DNA of 64,000 nucleotides from Algoriphagus sp. GTDB lineage: Bacteria > Bacteroidota > Bacteroidia > Cytophagales > Cyclobacteriaceae. Shown here one piece after another: positions 27,248 through 35,927 of the stretch. How positions within the stretch are numbered: position 1 is the stretch's first letter; each line of letters starts with the position of its first letter. The position numbers and the translations under genes are program-made. Under the pieces are notes generated by a model that made no database searches, was not told the origin of the DNA, and saw only the letters and a list, made by a program, of their open reading frames with translations. The stretch lies in contig NZ_JAMWZB010000002.1 in assembly GCF_024305035.1 (NCBI RefSeq), positions 162,252-226,251 of the forward strand. Direction: 5' to 3'.

Positions 27248-29514
27248 GATCCCGAGGCTGTTTGAGCATCCACTACTGCGATGGCAACCATGTTGACGAT
27301 CTCTCGAATCGAACTACCCAGTTGAAGAATATGAACCGGTTTGTTCATTCCCAAAAGAATAGGACCAATCGCTTCGGCATTTCCCAATTCGGCCATGAGT
27401 TTGTAGGCGATGTTTCCGGAACTCAAGTCGGGGAAAATTAGAGTATTTGCTCGTTTATTGACCAACTTGGAGAAGGGATACATTTCTCGTTGAATCTCTT
27501 CATTTAGGGCCACATTTGCCTGCATCTCTCCTTCTATGACCAAATCCGGATATTTTTCTTTGGCCATTGCGGTGGCTTTTGCTGTTTTGGAGGCAATGTC
27601 TCCTTTGGCTGATCCAAAGTTGGAATAGGATAAGACCGCGATTCTTGGCTCGATATTGAAAAACTTGACCGCATCTGCGGTAAGTCCAATGATTTCCACC
27701 AATTCCTCAGCAGTTGGGTTGAGATTGACGGTGGCATCGGCAAAGAAAAAGGGTCCTTTGTCGGTATTCATGATATACATTCCCGCCACTCGGTTGGTTC
27801 CGGGTTTTACGCCGATAGAATGAAGGGAAGGAAGGATAGTCTTGGGGTAATCCCGAGTCAAACCCGAAATAAAGGCATCCGCATAGCCCGTTTCGACCAT
27901 CATGGCACCGAAGTAATTACGCTGGGTAACCAATCTACTCGCGTCCGGTAGGGTCATTCCTTTGCGTTGACGCTTTTGGTAGAGAATTTCGGCAAACTGA
28001 TTGGTTTTTTCTTTCTCCTCTAAAGGATCAATAATGGTGACTTGCTGGAGATCGAGGGAATTTTCTTCTATAAGTTGAAGGATTTTTTCTCGATTTCCCA
28101 ATAAGATCGGATGGGCAATTTTTTCATCCCGGATGATCTGGGCCGCCTTGAGAATTTTTCGGTTGTCTGCTTCGGCAAATACGACACGCTTAGGATCTTT
28201 TTTCGCCCGTGCGATGACCACTGACATCAAGCGCTGATCGATACCGATCCGCTCTTGTAATTCAAGTTCATAGGCTCCCCAGTCTTGGATGGGATGTTTG
28301 GCAACTCCCGAATCCATGGCTGCTTTGGCTACAGCGGGAGCAATGGTTGTAATTAGGCGAGGGTCAAGGGGTTTTGGAATCAAATACATTCTTCCAAAGC
28401 CTAATTTACTTTCACCGTAGGCCTTATTCACAATATCTGGAACGGGCTCTTTGGCCAGTTTGGCAATGGCCTTTGCAGCTGCCAACTTCATGGTTTCATT
28501 GATTGCGGTAGCCCTGACGTCCAAAGCACCTCTAAAAATGTAGGGAAAACCCAATACATTGTTGACCTGATTGGGATGATCGGATCTTCCCGTTGCCATG
28601 ATGACATCTTTTCGTGCGGCAATAGCCAAATCATAAGCGATTTCAGGATCAGGATTGGCTAAGGCAAAAACAATCGGATTCGGGGCCATCAATTTGATTT
28701 GATCCTGCGAAACGATATTTCCGGCAGAAAGCCCCAAGAACACATCCGCATCCTGTAAGGCATCACTTAAGGTGTGAATATCCCGGTCTGTGGCAAATTC
28801 GGCTTTAATGTCATCGAGGTTTTCCCGGTCTTTTCGGATCACACCCTCTTTATCGCACATGATCAAATTTTCCCGCTTAACGCCAAGAGACATGTAGAAT
28901 CGGGTACAGGACACTGCCGAAGCCCCCGCGCCATTGACGACCAATTTGATTGCGGTGATGTCTTTTTCGACAAGTTCGAGGGCATTTAGAAGAGCCGCTC
29001 CTGAAATAATGGCAGTTCCGTGCTGATCATCATGCATGACGGGAATGTTCATTTCCCGCTTTAAGGTTTGCTCGATTTCAAAGCACTCAGGCGCTTTGAT
29101 GTCTTCGAGATTTACTCCGCCAAAAGTCGGCTCAAGAGACTTGATGATTTGAATGAGTTTTTTGGGATCCTTTTCGTTGATTTCGATATCAAAGACATCG
29201 ATTCCAGCAAATTTCTTGAATAAGACACCTTTTCCCTCCATTACCGGTTTGGAAGCATCCGGTCCAATGTCTCCAAGTCCCAAAACTGCCGTCCCATTCG
29301 AAATTACTGCCACCAAGTTTCCTTTGGCAGTATATTTATACACGTTTTCGATATCTGCTTCGATTTCCTTGCAGGGTTCGGCTACTCCCGGAGAGTAAGC
29401 CAATGCAAGGTCCATCTGACTGGATAGGGGTTTGGTGGGAACTACTTCAATTTTCCCTGGAGAGCCCTGTGTGTGATAATTGAGTGCGTCTTCCTTTCGA
29501 ATTTTAATTGCCAT
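27244..29514 (-). CDS. maeB: NADP-dependent malic enzyme (MaeB type)
   Basis: A 756-residue two-domain enzyme that decarboxylates malate to pyruvate with NADP in the cytoplasm. Residues 1 to about 420 form the malic enzyme domain: [55 protein letters not shown] [10 protein letters not shown] and the nucleotide site [12 protein letters not shown]. From about 430 to the end there is a phosphotransacetylase-like domain ([28 protein letters not shown]-like NRVAGMYIM and [18 protein letters not shown]), regulatory rather than catalytic in MaeB proteins. It is preceded by the DUF4837 lipoprotein after 22 bases and overlaps ruvA. Confidence 0.94.
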   Translation of the reverse strand: MAIKIRKEDALNYHTQGSPGKIEVVPTKPLSSQMDLALAYSPGVAEPCKEIEADIENVYKYTAKGNLVAVISNGTAVLGLGDIGPDASKPVMEGKGVLFKKFAGIDVFDIEINEKDPKKLIQIIKSLEPTFGGVNLEDIKAPECFEIEQTLKREMNIPVMHDDQHGTAIISGAALLNALELVEKDITAIKLVVNGAGASAVSCTRFYMSLGVKRENLIMCDKEGVIRKDRENLDDIKAEFATDRDIHTLSDALQDADVFLGLSAGNIVSQDQIKLMAPNPIVFALANPDPEIAYDLAIAARKDVIMATGRSDHPNQVNNVLGFPYIFRGALDVRATAINETMKLAAAKAIAKLAKEPVPDIVNKAYGESKLGFGRMYLIPKPLDPRLITTIAPAVAKAAMDSGVAKHPIQDWGAYELELQERIGIDQRLMSVVIARAKKDPKRVVFAEADNRKILKAAQIIRDEKIAHPILLGNREKILQLIEENSLDLQQVTIIDPLEEKEKTNQFAEILYQKRQRKGMTLPDASRLVTQRNYFGAMMVETGYADAFISGLTRDYPKTILPSLHSIGVKPGTNRVAGMYIMNTDKGPFFFADATVNLNPTAEELVEIIGLTADAVKFFNIEPRIAVLSYSNFGSAKGDIASKTAKATAMAKEKYPDLVIEGEMQANVALNEEIQREMYPFSKLVNKRANTLIFPDLSSGNIAYKLMAELGNAEAIGPILLGMNKPVHILQLGSSIREIVNMVAIAVVDAQTASGS

Positions 29515-29536
29515 AAAAAGCTGAATTATTTGGGTT

Positions 29537-30634
29537 TTAGGCTCCCGTTTCTGGTGTCCAGCTTACATCGGTTTTAAGTAAAATTGTCTCTATCTCTCGA
29601 AGTGCGTCCCGATGAACTTCATTGGGATAATACACAAATCCTTCGAGGTAATAAAGTTTCCCTTTTTCCTTATCCACCATGAGGTATCCTAGGTAGGATC
29701 CGCCCATGCTCATGTTGTTGGTTTTCCAAGAAGCCCTGATTTCGGTGGTAAAATTATCATTTATCACCATGTTTTGGAAAGCAGGGACGATTTGTTTTTC
29801 AGTTACTACATAAGAGGTAGGATCTTCGGGATCACCAAAAATGTGTTGTCTTGTAATTGAGTCCCTCATTGTCAGGATGTTCTCTGGAAAAGTTTGCTCT
29901 TCGGAGACGTAATCTTCTACGTGAAAAAACAGACTAATATCCGCTCGGTTAGCCGTTGGGGTAGGCTGGCGGACCCACAAAAAACCGGGTTCAGATTTGG
30001 CGATCTGGTAGGAGGCAGGAACATTGATTTGAATTCCGAGCTGTTGTTCCGCCTCTGCATTTGCCGCGGTGTTTTTTCGGGCCAGAATGGCCTTTTCCAG
30101 TCGACCTCTTTCTCGTACTTCAAAGAGATTTTCTAGTCGGTCTCCGTTCTTTTCTAGATTTTCGATGAGTTGCTGCTCGGTATTGCCGAATAGGTAAAGG
30201 ACTTCTTGCCCCACTGCATATTCATCTTCGACACGCAAGGAATAGAGATTGGGATCATTGAGTGCTTTTTCTTTCGATTCTTTGGAAAATTGAGCGTTAA
30301 TTACTTGGCTGGCAGCACCCCGATCATCAAATGTGGTCACGTAAATCAGGTTGGTTGACATCCGGAGCATTCGGGTCATCGCACGGGGATCCACACGATT
30401 AACCTTAAATTTGGCTTCTGATCGAATCATTCCCGGTAGGTCGGATTCGAAAATGTCACGAATTGCATCGCCCACGGGGCCTGCATACTTTGCAGAGTCC
30501 ATGACTAAAATGATCTCTCCAATAGATCCACGGGCTTTAGGTTTGGAGCTGTTTGAGTTGCTGCCATCTGAATCGCATGCCATCCAGAGCGAGGCAATCA
30601 GTACTACAGAAACTATCCGGAAAATGGTTTTCAT
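29537..30634 (-). CDS. DUF4837 family lipoprotein
   Basis: A 365-residue predicted lipoprotein (signal peptide ending in SLWMAC, Cys20) of the Bacteroidota-specific DUF4837 family, whose function is unknown. Recognisable parts are SIGEIILVMDSAKYAGPVG after a Ser/Asn-rich linker, then FDDRGAASQVINAQF, LFGNTEQQLIENLEKN, LGIQINVPASYQIAKS and the ending KLYYLEGFVYYPNEVHRDALREIE. A regular alternation of charged and aromatic residues suggests a compact periplasmic fold. It lies upstream of maeB, with 140 bases before it. Confidence 0.85.
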   Translation of the reverse strand: MKTIFRIVSVVLIASLWMACDSDGSNSNSSKPKARGSIGEIILVMDSAKYAGPVGDAIRDIFESDLPGMIRSEAKFKVNRVDPRAMTRMLRMSTNLIYVTTFDDRGAASQVINAQFSKESKEKALNDPNLYSLRVEDEYAVGQEVLYLFGNTEQQLIENLEKNGDRLENLFEVRERGRLEKAILARKNTAANAEAEQQLGIQINVPASYQIAKSEPGFLWVRQPTPTANRADISLFFHVEDYVSEEQTFPENILTMRDSITRQHIFGDPEDPTSYVVTEKQIVPAFQNMVINDNFTTEIRASWKTNNMSMGGSYLGYLMVDKEKGKLYYLEGFVYYPNEVHRDALREIETILLKTDVSWTPETGA

Positions 30635-30774
30635 TCGAATGTTGGTTTGATTCTTTGGGTGTGTACAAAATAAATACTTTCCCCGCGCAAACCTTGTTTC
30701 CTCGGTCCGATTTGGCGTTTGTTAAAAAAAATTAACAGATTCCCTGTTTTTAGAAGCCGATTTTAAAAAAAAGC

Positions 30775-32172
30775 CTATCCAATGATCAATTTTTGACCGG
30801 GCTTGATCGTGTTGTTGCTGAGGTTATTCAGTCGTTTGATTTGTTCGACGCTCAGCCCCGCATGCCTTTTTGAAATGATCCAAAGTGAATCTCCTGGCCT
30901 AACGGTGTAGAGTTTTTGACCATTGGAATTGGTCTGAATTGTGGCCGCTGCTGTGGGGGCATTTGCCGAATAAATGGTTAATTGTTGTCCTACTCGAATC
31001 AGGTTTGAGCTCAGACCGTTCCAGGCTTTCAGTTGGGCCACCGAAACGCCGTGATTTCCTGCAATGCGTCCAAGAACATCCCCTGGTCTTACCCGATAGG
31101 TGATGCCGTTTCGCTGAATTTCTTGAGCCAGGCTTTCGACGGGTTGAACCCGAACCTTGTCAGAGGCCAACAGCGAAAGCGGAGCGTTTCCGAGTGAATC
31201 ACTAATCCAAGCCAGATTTTCGTTGATGAAGGGGAGTTTAGCTTTTGGAATCCGGAGGGCCATACTTCGATTTGCTTCTGGGATTCTTCGGTTTTTCACC
31301 GAGGGGTTTAGCTTTTCCAAATCACTCACACAGAGATTGGTCAGTTCGGCCAGTTTGTCCAGACTCATGGCTCGATCGAATCGAATCTTTTCATATTCCA
31401 GTGCATATGTGGGGTCTTCTGGATGAAAATTATGCTCATCGAGGTGATTGAGGATGTAGAGCATAGCCTGGACTTGGGGAACATAACTCCGCGTTTCCCG
31501 AGGCAGGTAGTTGTAAATTTCCCAGAAGGTCTTTTTTCCACCAGACCTACGAATGGCTTTTCGGACGTTTCCTGGCCCACAATTATAAGCAGCCATAGCC
31601 ACTTCCCAATCTCCAAACATGCGATACAGGGATTTCAAATACTTAGCTGCCGCATCGGTAGACATTTCCGGATCCATGCGATCATCCACTTCTGGATTCA
31701 CATGCATTCCATACATTCTTCCCGTGGCAGGCATAAACTGCCAAAGCCCCATGGCTCCAACTCTAGAGCGGATCTGTGGATCCAATCCCGATTCGATAAT
31801 CGAAAGGTATTTGATCTCCTCAGGCATCTCGTGTTTACGCAGGGTCTGATCAAACATGTCAAAAAACAGGTCCTTTCGAGCCAATACCATTTTGGTGTAA
31901 TCCCGGTTTCTAACCGTGAAATATTGGATAAAAGAAAAAATCCGGTCATTTAATTCAAAGGGCATTTCGGTGTCCATCGCCTTAATCCGTTCTTCCACTT
32001 CGGCGTAGGTGAAATCAGGAATGTATTCGTAGTGGTAATTAGGCTGGACTTCTTCTTCATTAAAAAGGGATGGGGCCTCAATGGTTTCTTCTACTTGAGC
32101 AAAAGCTTTGGGCAGGATGAGTAAGCCAGTCAAGCTGAATACTGTAAATAAGCTGCGCAAAGTTTTTTTCAT
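30775..32172 (-). CDS. MltD-like lytic transglycosylase with two LysM domains
   Basis: A 465-residue exported murein lytic transglycosylase that cleaves the glycan strands of peptidoglycan. A signal peptide (about 1-26, ending KAFAQ) is followed by a SLT/MltD domain (about 95-260) with the catalytic glutamate E127 in YLSIIESGLDPQ, then SRVGAMGLWQFMPATGRMYG, a YNCGPGNVRKA motif and ETRSYVPQV. Two C-terminal LysM carbohydrate-binding domains follow (about 352-400, ITYRVRPGDVLGRIAGNH, and about 418-465, KLYTVRPGDSLWIISKRH). It starts four bases after gatA ends, so the two are likely in one transcript. Confidence 0.93.
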   Translation of the reverse strand: MKKTLRSLFTVFSLTGLLILPKAFAQVEETIEAPSLFNEEEVQPNYHYEYIPDFTYAEVEERIKAMDTEMPFELNDRIFSFIQYFTVRNRDYTKMVLARKDLFFDMFDQTLRKHEMPEEIKYLSIIESGLDPQIRSRVGAMGLWQFMPATGRMYGMHVNPEVDDRMDPEMSTDAAAKYLKSLYRMFGDWEVAMAAYNCGPGNVRKAIRRSGGKKTFWEIYNYLPRETRSYVPQVQAMLYILNHLDEHNFHPEDPTYALEYEKIRFDRAMSLDKLAELTNLCVSDLEKLNPSVKNRRIPEANRSMALRIPKAKLPFINENLAWISDSLGNAPLSLLASDKVRVQPVESLAQEIQRNGITYRVRPGDVLGRIAGNHGVSVAQLKAWNGLSSNLIRVGQQLTIYSANAPTAAATIQTNSNGQKLYTVRPGDSLWIISKRHAGLSVEQIKRLNNLSNNTIKPGQKLIIG

Positions 32173-32176
32173 TGTT

Positions 32177-33604
32177 TTACAGGGTTAGATCTTTAAGGTA
32201 ATGGCTAAAGGCGTACAGTTCTGCTTCTTTAAACGAATTGCTCATAATCTGAAGCCCAATCGGCATGCCGTTTTGATCGCTACCATTGGGGATCGAAATG
32301 GCAGGAACGCCAGAAACTGAGGCCTGTACTGTAAACAAATCCTCCAGATACATGGCCACAGGATCATCCCGATGCTCCCCAAATTTAAACGCTGAAGTGG
32401 GCGTAGTCGGCATAATAATGTAATCAAAATCGGATAAAAGATCTTCGGTGAAATCCTTTATCATCCTTCTGACCTTTTGGGCTTTAGTAAAATAAGCGTC
32501 ATAATAGCTCGCAGAAAGCACAAAAGTACCTAACATGATTCTCCGTTTAACTTCTTCCCCAAAGCCCTCCGATCGAGTCTTTTTATACATGCTTTCCAAA
32601 TTGTGTGCATTTGGGGTGCGATAGCCGTACTTCACCCCATCAAACCGGGAAAGGTTAGAGCTTGCCTCAGCAGTGGTAAGAATGTAATAAGTAGGCAAAA
32701 TATAATCAAGTAGCGGAAAACTGATTTGCTCCACTTCATGCCCTTCTTCCTTCAATTTTTCCAAGACAGCAACTGTATTTTTCTTGATTTCGGGCTGTAA
32801 AGCAGGGGATTCTAATGCTTCTTTTAAGTAGGCAACTTTAGTTTTTTTCTCAAAATGAAGCAATTGACTATAGGGGAAAATGGGTTTGCGCGAGGAGGTA
32901 CTATCAAACTCATCATGCCCTGCGATGATTTCCATGATTAGCGCATTGTCCTTTACGGTATGTGAAAAAATACCGATCGTATCAAAAGATGAAGCGTAGG
33001 CAATTAATCCCCACCGAGACACTCTAGAATAAGTGGGTTTCATGCCTATCACACCCGTAAATGCTGCGGGCTGGCGAACTGATCCTCCGGTATCTGTACC
33101 CAGGGAAGCGGTACAAAGATTGGCTTGTACCGCAACGGCTGATCCTCCTGAAGATCCGCCAGGGACACGATTTTCGTCTAAAGCATTGCGTACTTTGCCA
33201 TGGGCAGAATTTTCATTTGAGCTCCCCATTCCAAATTCATCACAGTTTAGTCGACCGATGATAATGGCATCTTGGTCGATCAAGCGCTGAATGGCTGTGG
33301 CAGTAAATTGGGCTTGGTAGCCTTTTAAAATTTTTGAGGAAGCAGTAGATTCATGGCCTTGATAACAGAGGACATCTTTGATTCCGATGACCATGCCGGC
33401 TAGTTTTCCGGCATTCCCATTGGCTAATTTTTCATCAATTTCTTCGGCCCGCTTCAAAGCGGACTGCCCATAAACTTCAACGAAGGCGTTGAGATGCGCC
33501 TTCGTTTGAATGTTATGGAGATAATGACTAACTATTGCCTGGCAGGAAGTCTGTTTTTTCTCGAGCAATTTTTTGATTTCCTCGAACGAAATGAATTTTT
33601 TCAA
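32177..33604 (-). CDS. gatA: Aspartyl/glutamyl-tRNA amidotransferase subunit A
   Basis: A 475-residue glutaminase subunit of GatCAB, which turns misacylated Glu-tRNA(Gln) or Asp-tRNA(Asn) into the correct aminoacyl-tRNA. The amidase Ser-cisSer-Lys triad is present: K76 in GIKDVLC, S151 in GGSSGGS and S175 in GTDTGGSVRQPA. The frame opens with TTG at 33604; no nearby in-frame ATG exists upstream of SFEEIKKLLEK, a normal GatA opening. gatB and gatC are not in the window. It follows tatA after 22 bases and is followed by the transglycosylase. Confidence 0.95.
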   Translation of the reverse strand: MKKFISFEEIKKLLEKKQTSCQAIVSHYLHNIQTKAHLNAFVEVYGQSALKRAEEIDEKLANGNAGKLAGMVIGIKDVLCYQGHESTASSKILKGYQAQFTATAIQRLIDQDAIIIGRLNCDEFGMGSSNENSAHGKVRNALDENRVPGGSSGGSAVAVQANLCTASLGTDTGGSVRQPAAFTGVIGMKPTYSRVSRWGLIAYASSFDTIGIFSHTVKDNALIMEIIAGHDEFDSTSSRKPIFPYSQLLHFEKKTKVAYLKEALESPALQPEIKKNTVAVLEKLKEEGHEVEQISFPLLDYILPTYYILTTAEASSNLSRFDGVKYGYRTPNAHNLESMYKKTRSEGFGEEVKRRIMLGTFVLSASYYDAYFTKAQKVRRMIKDFTEDLLSDFDYIIMPTTPTSAFKFGEHRDDPVAMYLEDLFTVQASVSGVPAISIPNGSDQNGMPIGLQIMSNSFKEAELYAFSHYLKDLTL

Positions 33605-33626
33605 AGCGATTAGCCTTTTTGGAGGA

Positions 33627-33824
33627 TTACTTTTTTTTGTCTTTCAATCCTTCTTCGAGGTCGTTTTGAATATCCTTAGTAGCGTCTTTGAATTCTCTGA
33701 TTCCTCGGCCAAGTCCACGAGCGAGTTCAGGGATTCGTTTTGCACCAAATAACAGGAGGATGACAAGTATGATCAGTACGATCGAGCCTCCGCCCATATT
33801 TTGAATAAAACCCAATGTTGTCAT
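33627..33824 (-). CDS. tatA: Twin-arginine translocase subunit TatA
   Basis: A 65-residue small membrane protein that forms the pore-like part of the twin-arginine translocase for folded proteins. It shows one N-terminal helix (GGGSIVLIILVILLLFG), the conserved hinge FGAKRIPELARGLGRGIREFK, and a charged amphipathic C-terminal tail ending DKKK. Short length and the absence of a long tail fit TatA rather than TatB. It lies in front of gatA and has a consensus promoter about 30 bases upstream, so it probably heads this transcript. Confidence 0.93.
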   Translation of the reverse strand: MTTLGFIQNMGGGSIVLIILVILLLFGAKRIPELARGLGRGIREFKDATKDIQNDLEEGLKDKKK

Positions 33825-33855
33825 AATTACTTTTGTTTTAGGGTAAATGAGGTCA

Positions 33856-33886
33856 CAAAGATATAATTGTCATTTGCTTACACAAA
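33856..33886 (-). promoter_or_regulatory. Consensus Bacteroidota promoter of tatA
   Basis: Minus strand: TTTG (33883-33886), exactly 19 bases, TATCTTTG (33856-33863). This is a full match to TTTG-N19-TAnnTTTG. The predicted transcript start at about 33850 leaves a leader of about 26 bases before the tatA ATG. Confidence 0.75.
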
Positions 33887-33935
33887 GAAGCAAAGGGCTA
33901 GTATGAATCTTTTTTTAAATATACGAATTTTTAAG

Positions 33936-35180
33936 CTATTTGGGTGCAATCCACGTGGAAGGATTCATCTTTTGAAGTCCTTTCCAGGTTTGGAAATGAA
34001 CCTCTGACTCTCCGTTGGCATCAACCGCTACCCGGCCAATTACGTCTTTTGCTTTGACAGTCTGACCGGTTTTTACAGTAATGGTTTTTAGCTTGCTGTA
34101 TAAGGTATAATATTCCCCGTGTTTGATAATGACCGTCTCCCCATAGCCGGGCATGGTAGCCACTTTGGTGACCGTTCCGTCAAAGACCGAACGCACGCTG
34201 GCATTGGGTTGGGTCCGGATATTGATTCCGTCATTGGGCACGCTGATCCCTCTGAGCGTCGGGTGGGGATTATCCCCATACACTTCGGTAACAAAACCAG
34301 TTTCTACCGGCCAGGGAAGTTTTCCTCTATTACCGGCAAATGAACTGGATAAAGCGGCCACTTCAGGAGTCATGGGCATGGAACTTCCTGCAGATTTGGT
34401 GGCCGTACTGTTATCTTTTTTGGCCGCAGCTTCTGCCAGTCGAATTTCTTCCTCAATGACCTGTCGGATGAGTGACTCGAGCTGTTCTTGTTGTTTTTTG
34501 GTAGCGGTGATCTTTCGCTTGATTTCGGTCTCCCGCTTGGTCAGGTTATTGACCATTCCCTGTTGTTCTCTTCGCAGGCCTTCGAGCTTTCGTCGTTCGG
34601 CTTGAGCCTCTGCCAGGACTTTCACTTTTTCGCCTTTTCGAGCATCCAGCTGGATGCGTTCCTGGGCCAATTGCTGCGTGACTTCTTCAATTTGAGCGGC
34701 TTGCTGTTTTCGGCTATCGGTATATTGCTTGAGGTATTTCAAGCGCATGTAGAGCTGATTAAAGGTGCTGGAACTGAATACAAAAGCGACGATGGAAATA
34801 CTCCGGTTGAGCTTAGAGGTATTGTAAATCATACGGGAATATTCTGCTTTCAAATCGATCAACTCCTGCTCCATTTTTTTGATTTTCGATTCAGTCTCCT
34901 GGATTTCTTGATCGATGAGTTTAACTTCCCGGTCCAGGGTATTGACCAAGCGATTTTGGGTTTGAAATTGCCTGGTGATGGCATTGAGTTCCCCAATGGT
35001 TGTTTTTTTGGTCGCTGAAGTTTTTTTGAGAATCGCGTCAAATTCCCGTAAGCGGGCTTGTACTTCGGCTTTTTCCCGTTCCAGTTCTTCCCTACTTTTT
35101 TTGGTCTGGGAAAAAGAATCGGTCACTGACCAACTCATCAGTATCCAAAGCAAGCCTGAAAATAAGAGTAGTTGACGCAT
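33936..35180 (-). CDS. EnvC-like murein hydrolase activator
   Basis: A 414-residue exported protein: a signal peptide (about 1-25, ending SFSQ), a long charged coiled coil (about 28-250) and a C-terminal LytM/M23-like domain (about 287-414). The zinc positions of M23 are not kept: the first motif reads NDGINIRT, and the position of the usual HLS reads YTLYSKL, while only a single His remains in VHFQTWK. It therefore fits EnvC-type proteins, which bind and switch on amidases during cell division rather than cutting peptidoglycan themselves. It lies six bases after the DUF4292 lipoprotein gene. Confidence 0.88.
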   Translation of the reverse strand: MRQLLLFSGLLWILMSWSVTDSFSQTKKSREELEREKAEVQARLREFDAILKKTSATKKTTIGELNAITRQFQTQNRLVNTLDREVKLIDQEIQETESKIKKMEQELIDLKAEYSRMIYNTSKLNRSISIVAFVFSSSTFNQLYMRLKYLKQYTDSRKQQAAQIEEVTQQLAQERIQLDARKGEKVKVLAEAQAERRKLEGLRREQQGMVNNLTKRETEIKRKITATKKQQEQLESLIRQVIEEEIRLAEAAAKKDNSTATKSAGSSMPMTPEVAALSSSFAGNRGKLPWPVETGFVTEVYGDNPHPTLRGISVPNDGINIRTQPNASVRSVFDGTVTKVATMPGYGETVIIKHGEYYTLYSKLKTITVKTGQTVKAKDVIGRVAVDANGESEVHFQTWKGLQKMNPSTWIAPK

Positions 35181-35186
35181 GCTTGA

Positions 35187-35927
35187 TTAGTATCTAAATG
35201 GGAAACTCAAGGCAGAGGAGTGTCGATCAATTGAGGTCCATTCCACGTGGATAATGGTGTTTTGGGCGCCTTGAGGGGTTTGATAGATGAGTTTATAAAG
35301 GGTTTCGGCTGGAAAGGGCATCTGATCGATCGTTTGAAAATGAGCGAAACTTGCCAGCAAGCTACCCCGGTCATCGAGTGAATTACTGACCAGTTCAGTC
35401 ACTTTTGCTTCACTTGTTCCCACTTTGGAAAAATACCGGACTTGATCACGGACTTGGGTGAGCTCATACACTTTGCCCACTTTAACGAGTCGGTCTCGGT
35501 AATCAAACCGAAAGGGAGGGTTCGCCCAAAGCATATTTTGGAATAAATCCAAGGATAAATTTAAGCCATAGAGTGACTTGAATTCGGCAAAACTCATGTC
35601 GATGTCCTGATTTCCGATTCGATCTTTGATTAGGATCTTTTCGTTCGAAATCAACCCTCGAACAGCCTCCATACCCAATCCTGGAGAAATGGTAAACCAA
35701 AGCAAACTGTCCTTTTTTGCACGCAGATTCAACGTGCCTCGCGTAATTTTGCCGGAGCCTTCTTCAATGACCACTTTAGCTCGGGCACTCAAATAATCAA
35801 AATCTGCGTATTGGGGTGAAAATTCCTTCATTCGCTCATTGGATTGGTAAGGAATCACCCGCTTAGAGCAGGAATTGAGCAAAATCATTCCAATCAATAC
35901 CCATCCAAGCAATAAAAATTTATTCAT
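35187..35927 (-). CDS. DUF4292 family lipoprotein
   Basis: A 246-residue predicted lipoprotein (signal ending LLNSC, Cys20) in the DUF4292 family, which is found mainly in Bacteroidota and has a LolA/LppX-like character in some members; the function is not established. Typical segments are ADFDYLSARAKVVIEEGSG, GTLNLRAKKDSLLWFTISPGLGMEAVRGL and IKDRIGN, a repeated beta-strand pattern. It overlaps the TPR gene by eight bases and is followed six bases later by the EnvC-like gene. Confidence 0.85.
   Translation of the reverse strand: MNKFLLLGWVLIGMILLNSCSKRVIPYQSNERMKEFSPQYADFDYLSARAKVVIEEGSGKITRGTLNLRAKKDSLLWFTISPGLGMEAVRGLISNEKILIKDRIGNQDIDMSFAEFKSLYGLNLSLDLFQNMLWANPPFRFDYRDRLVKVGKVYELTQVRDQVRYFSKVGTSEAKVTELVSNSLDDRGSLLASFAHFQTIDQMPFPAETLYKLIYQTPQGAQNTIIHVEWTSIDRHSSALSFPFRY

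Noticed and set aside
31423..31953. 176-codon plus-strand frame opposite the transglycosylase gene
   Set aside because: Shadow of the MltD-like gene, with no recognisable protein features.
34488..35018. 176-codon plus-strand frame opposite the EnvC-like gene
   Set aside because: Caused by the biased coiled-coil coding sequence on the other strand.
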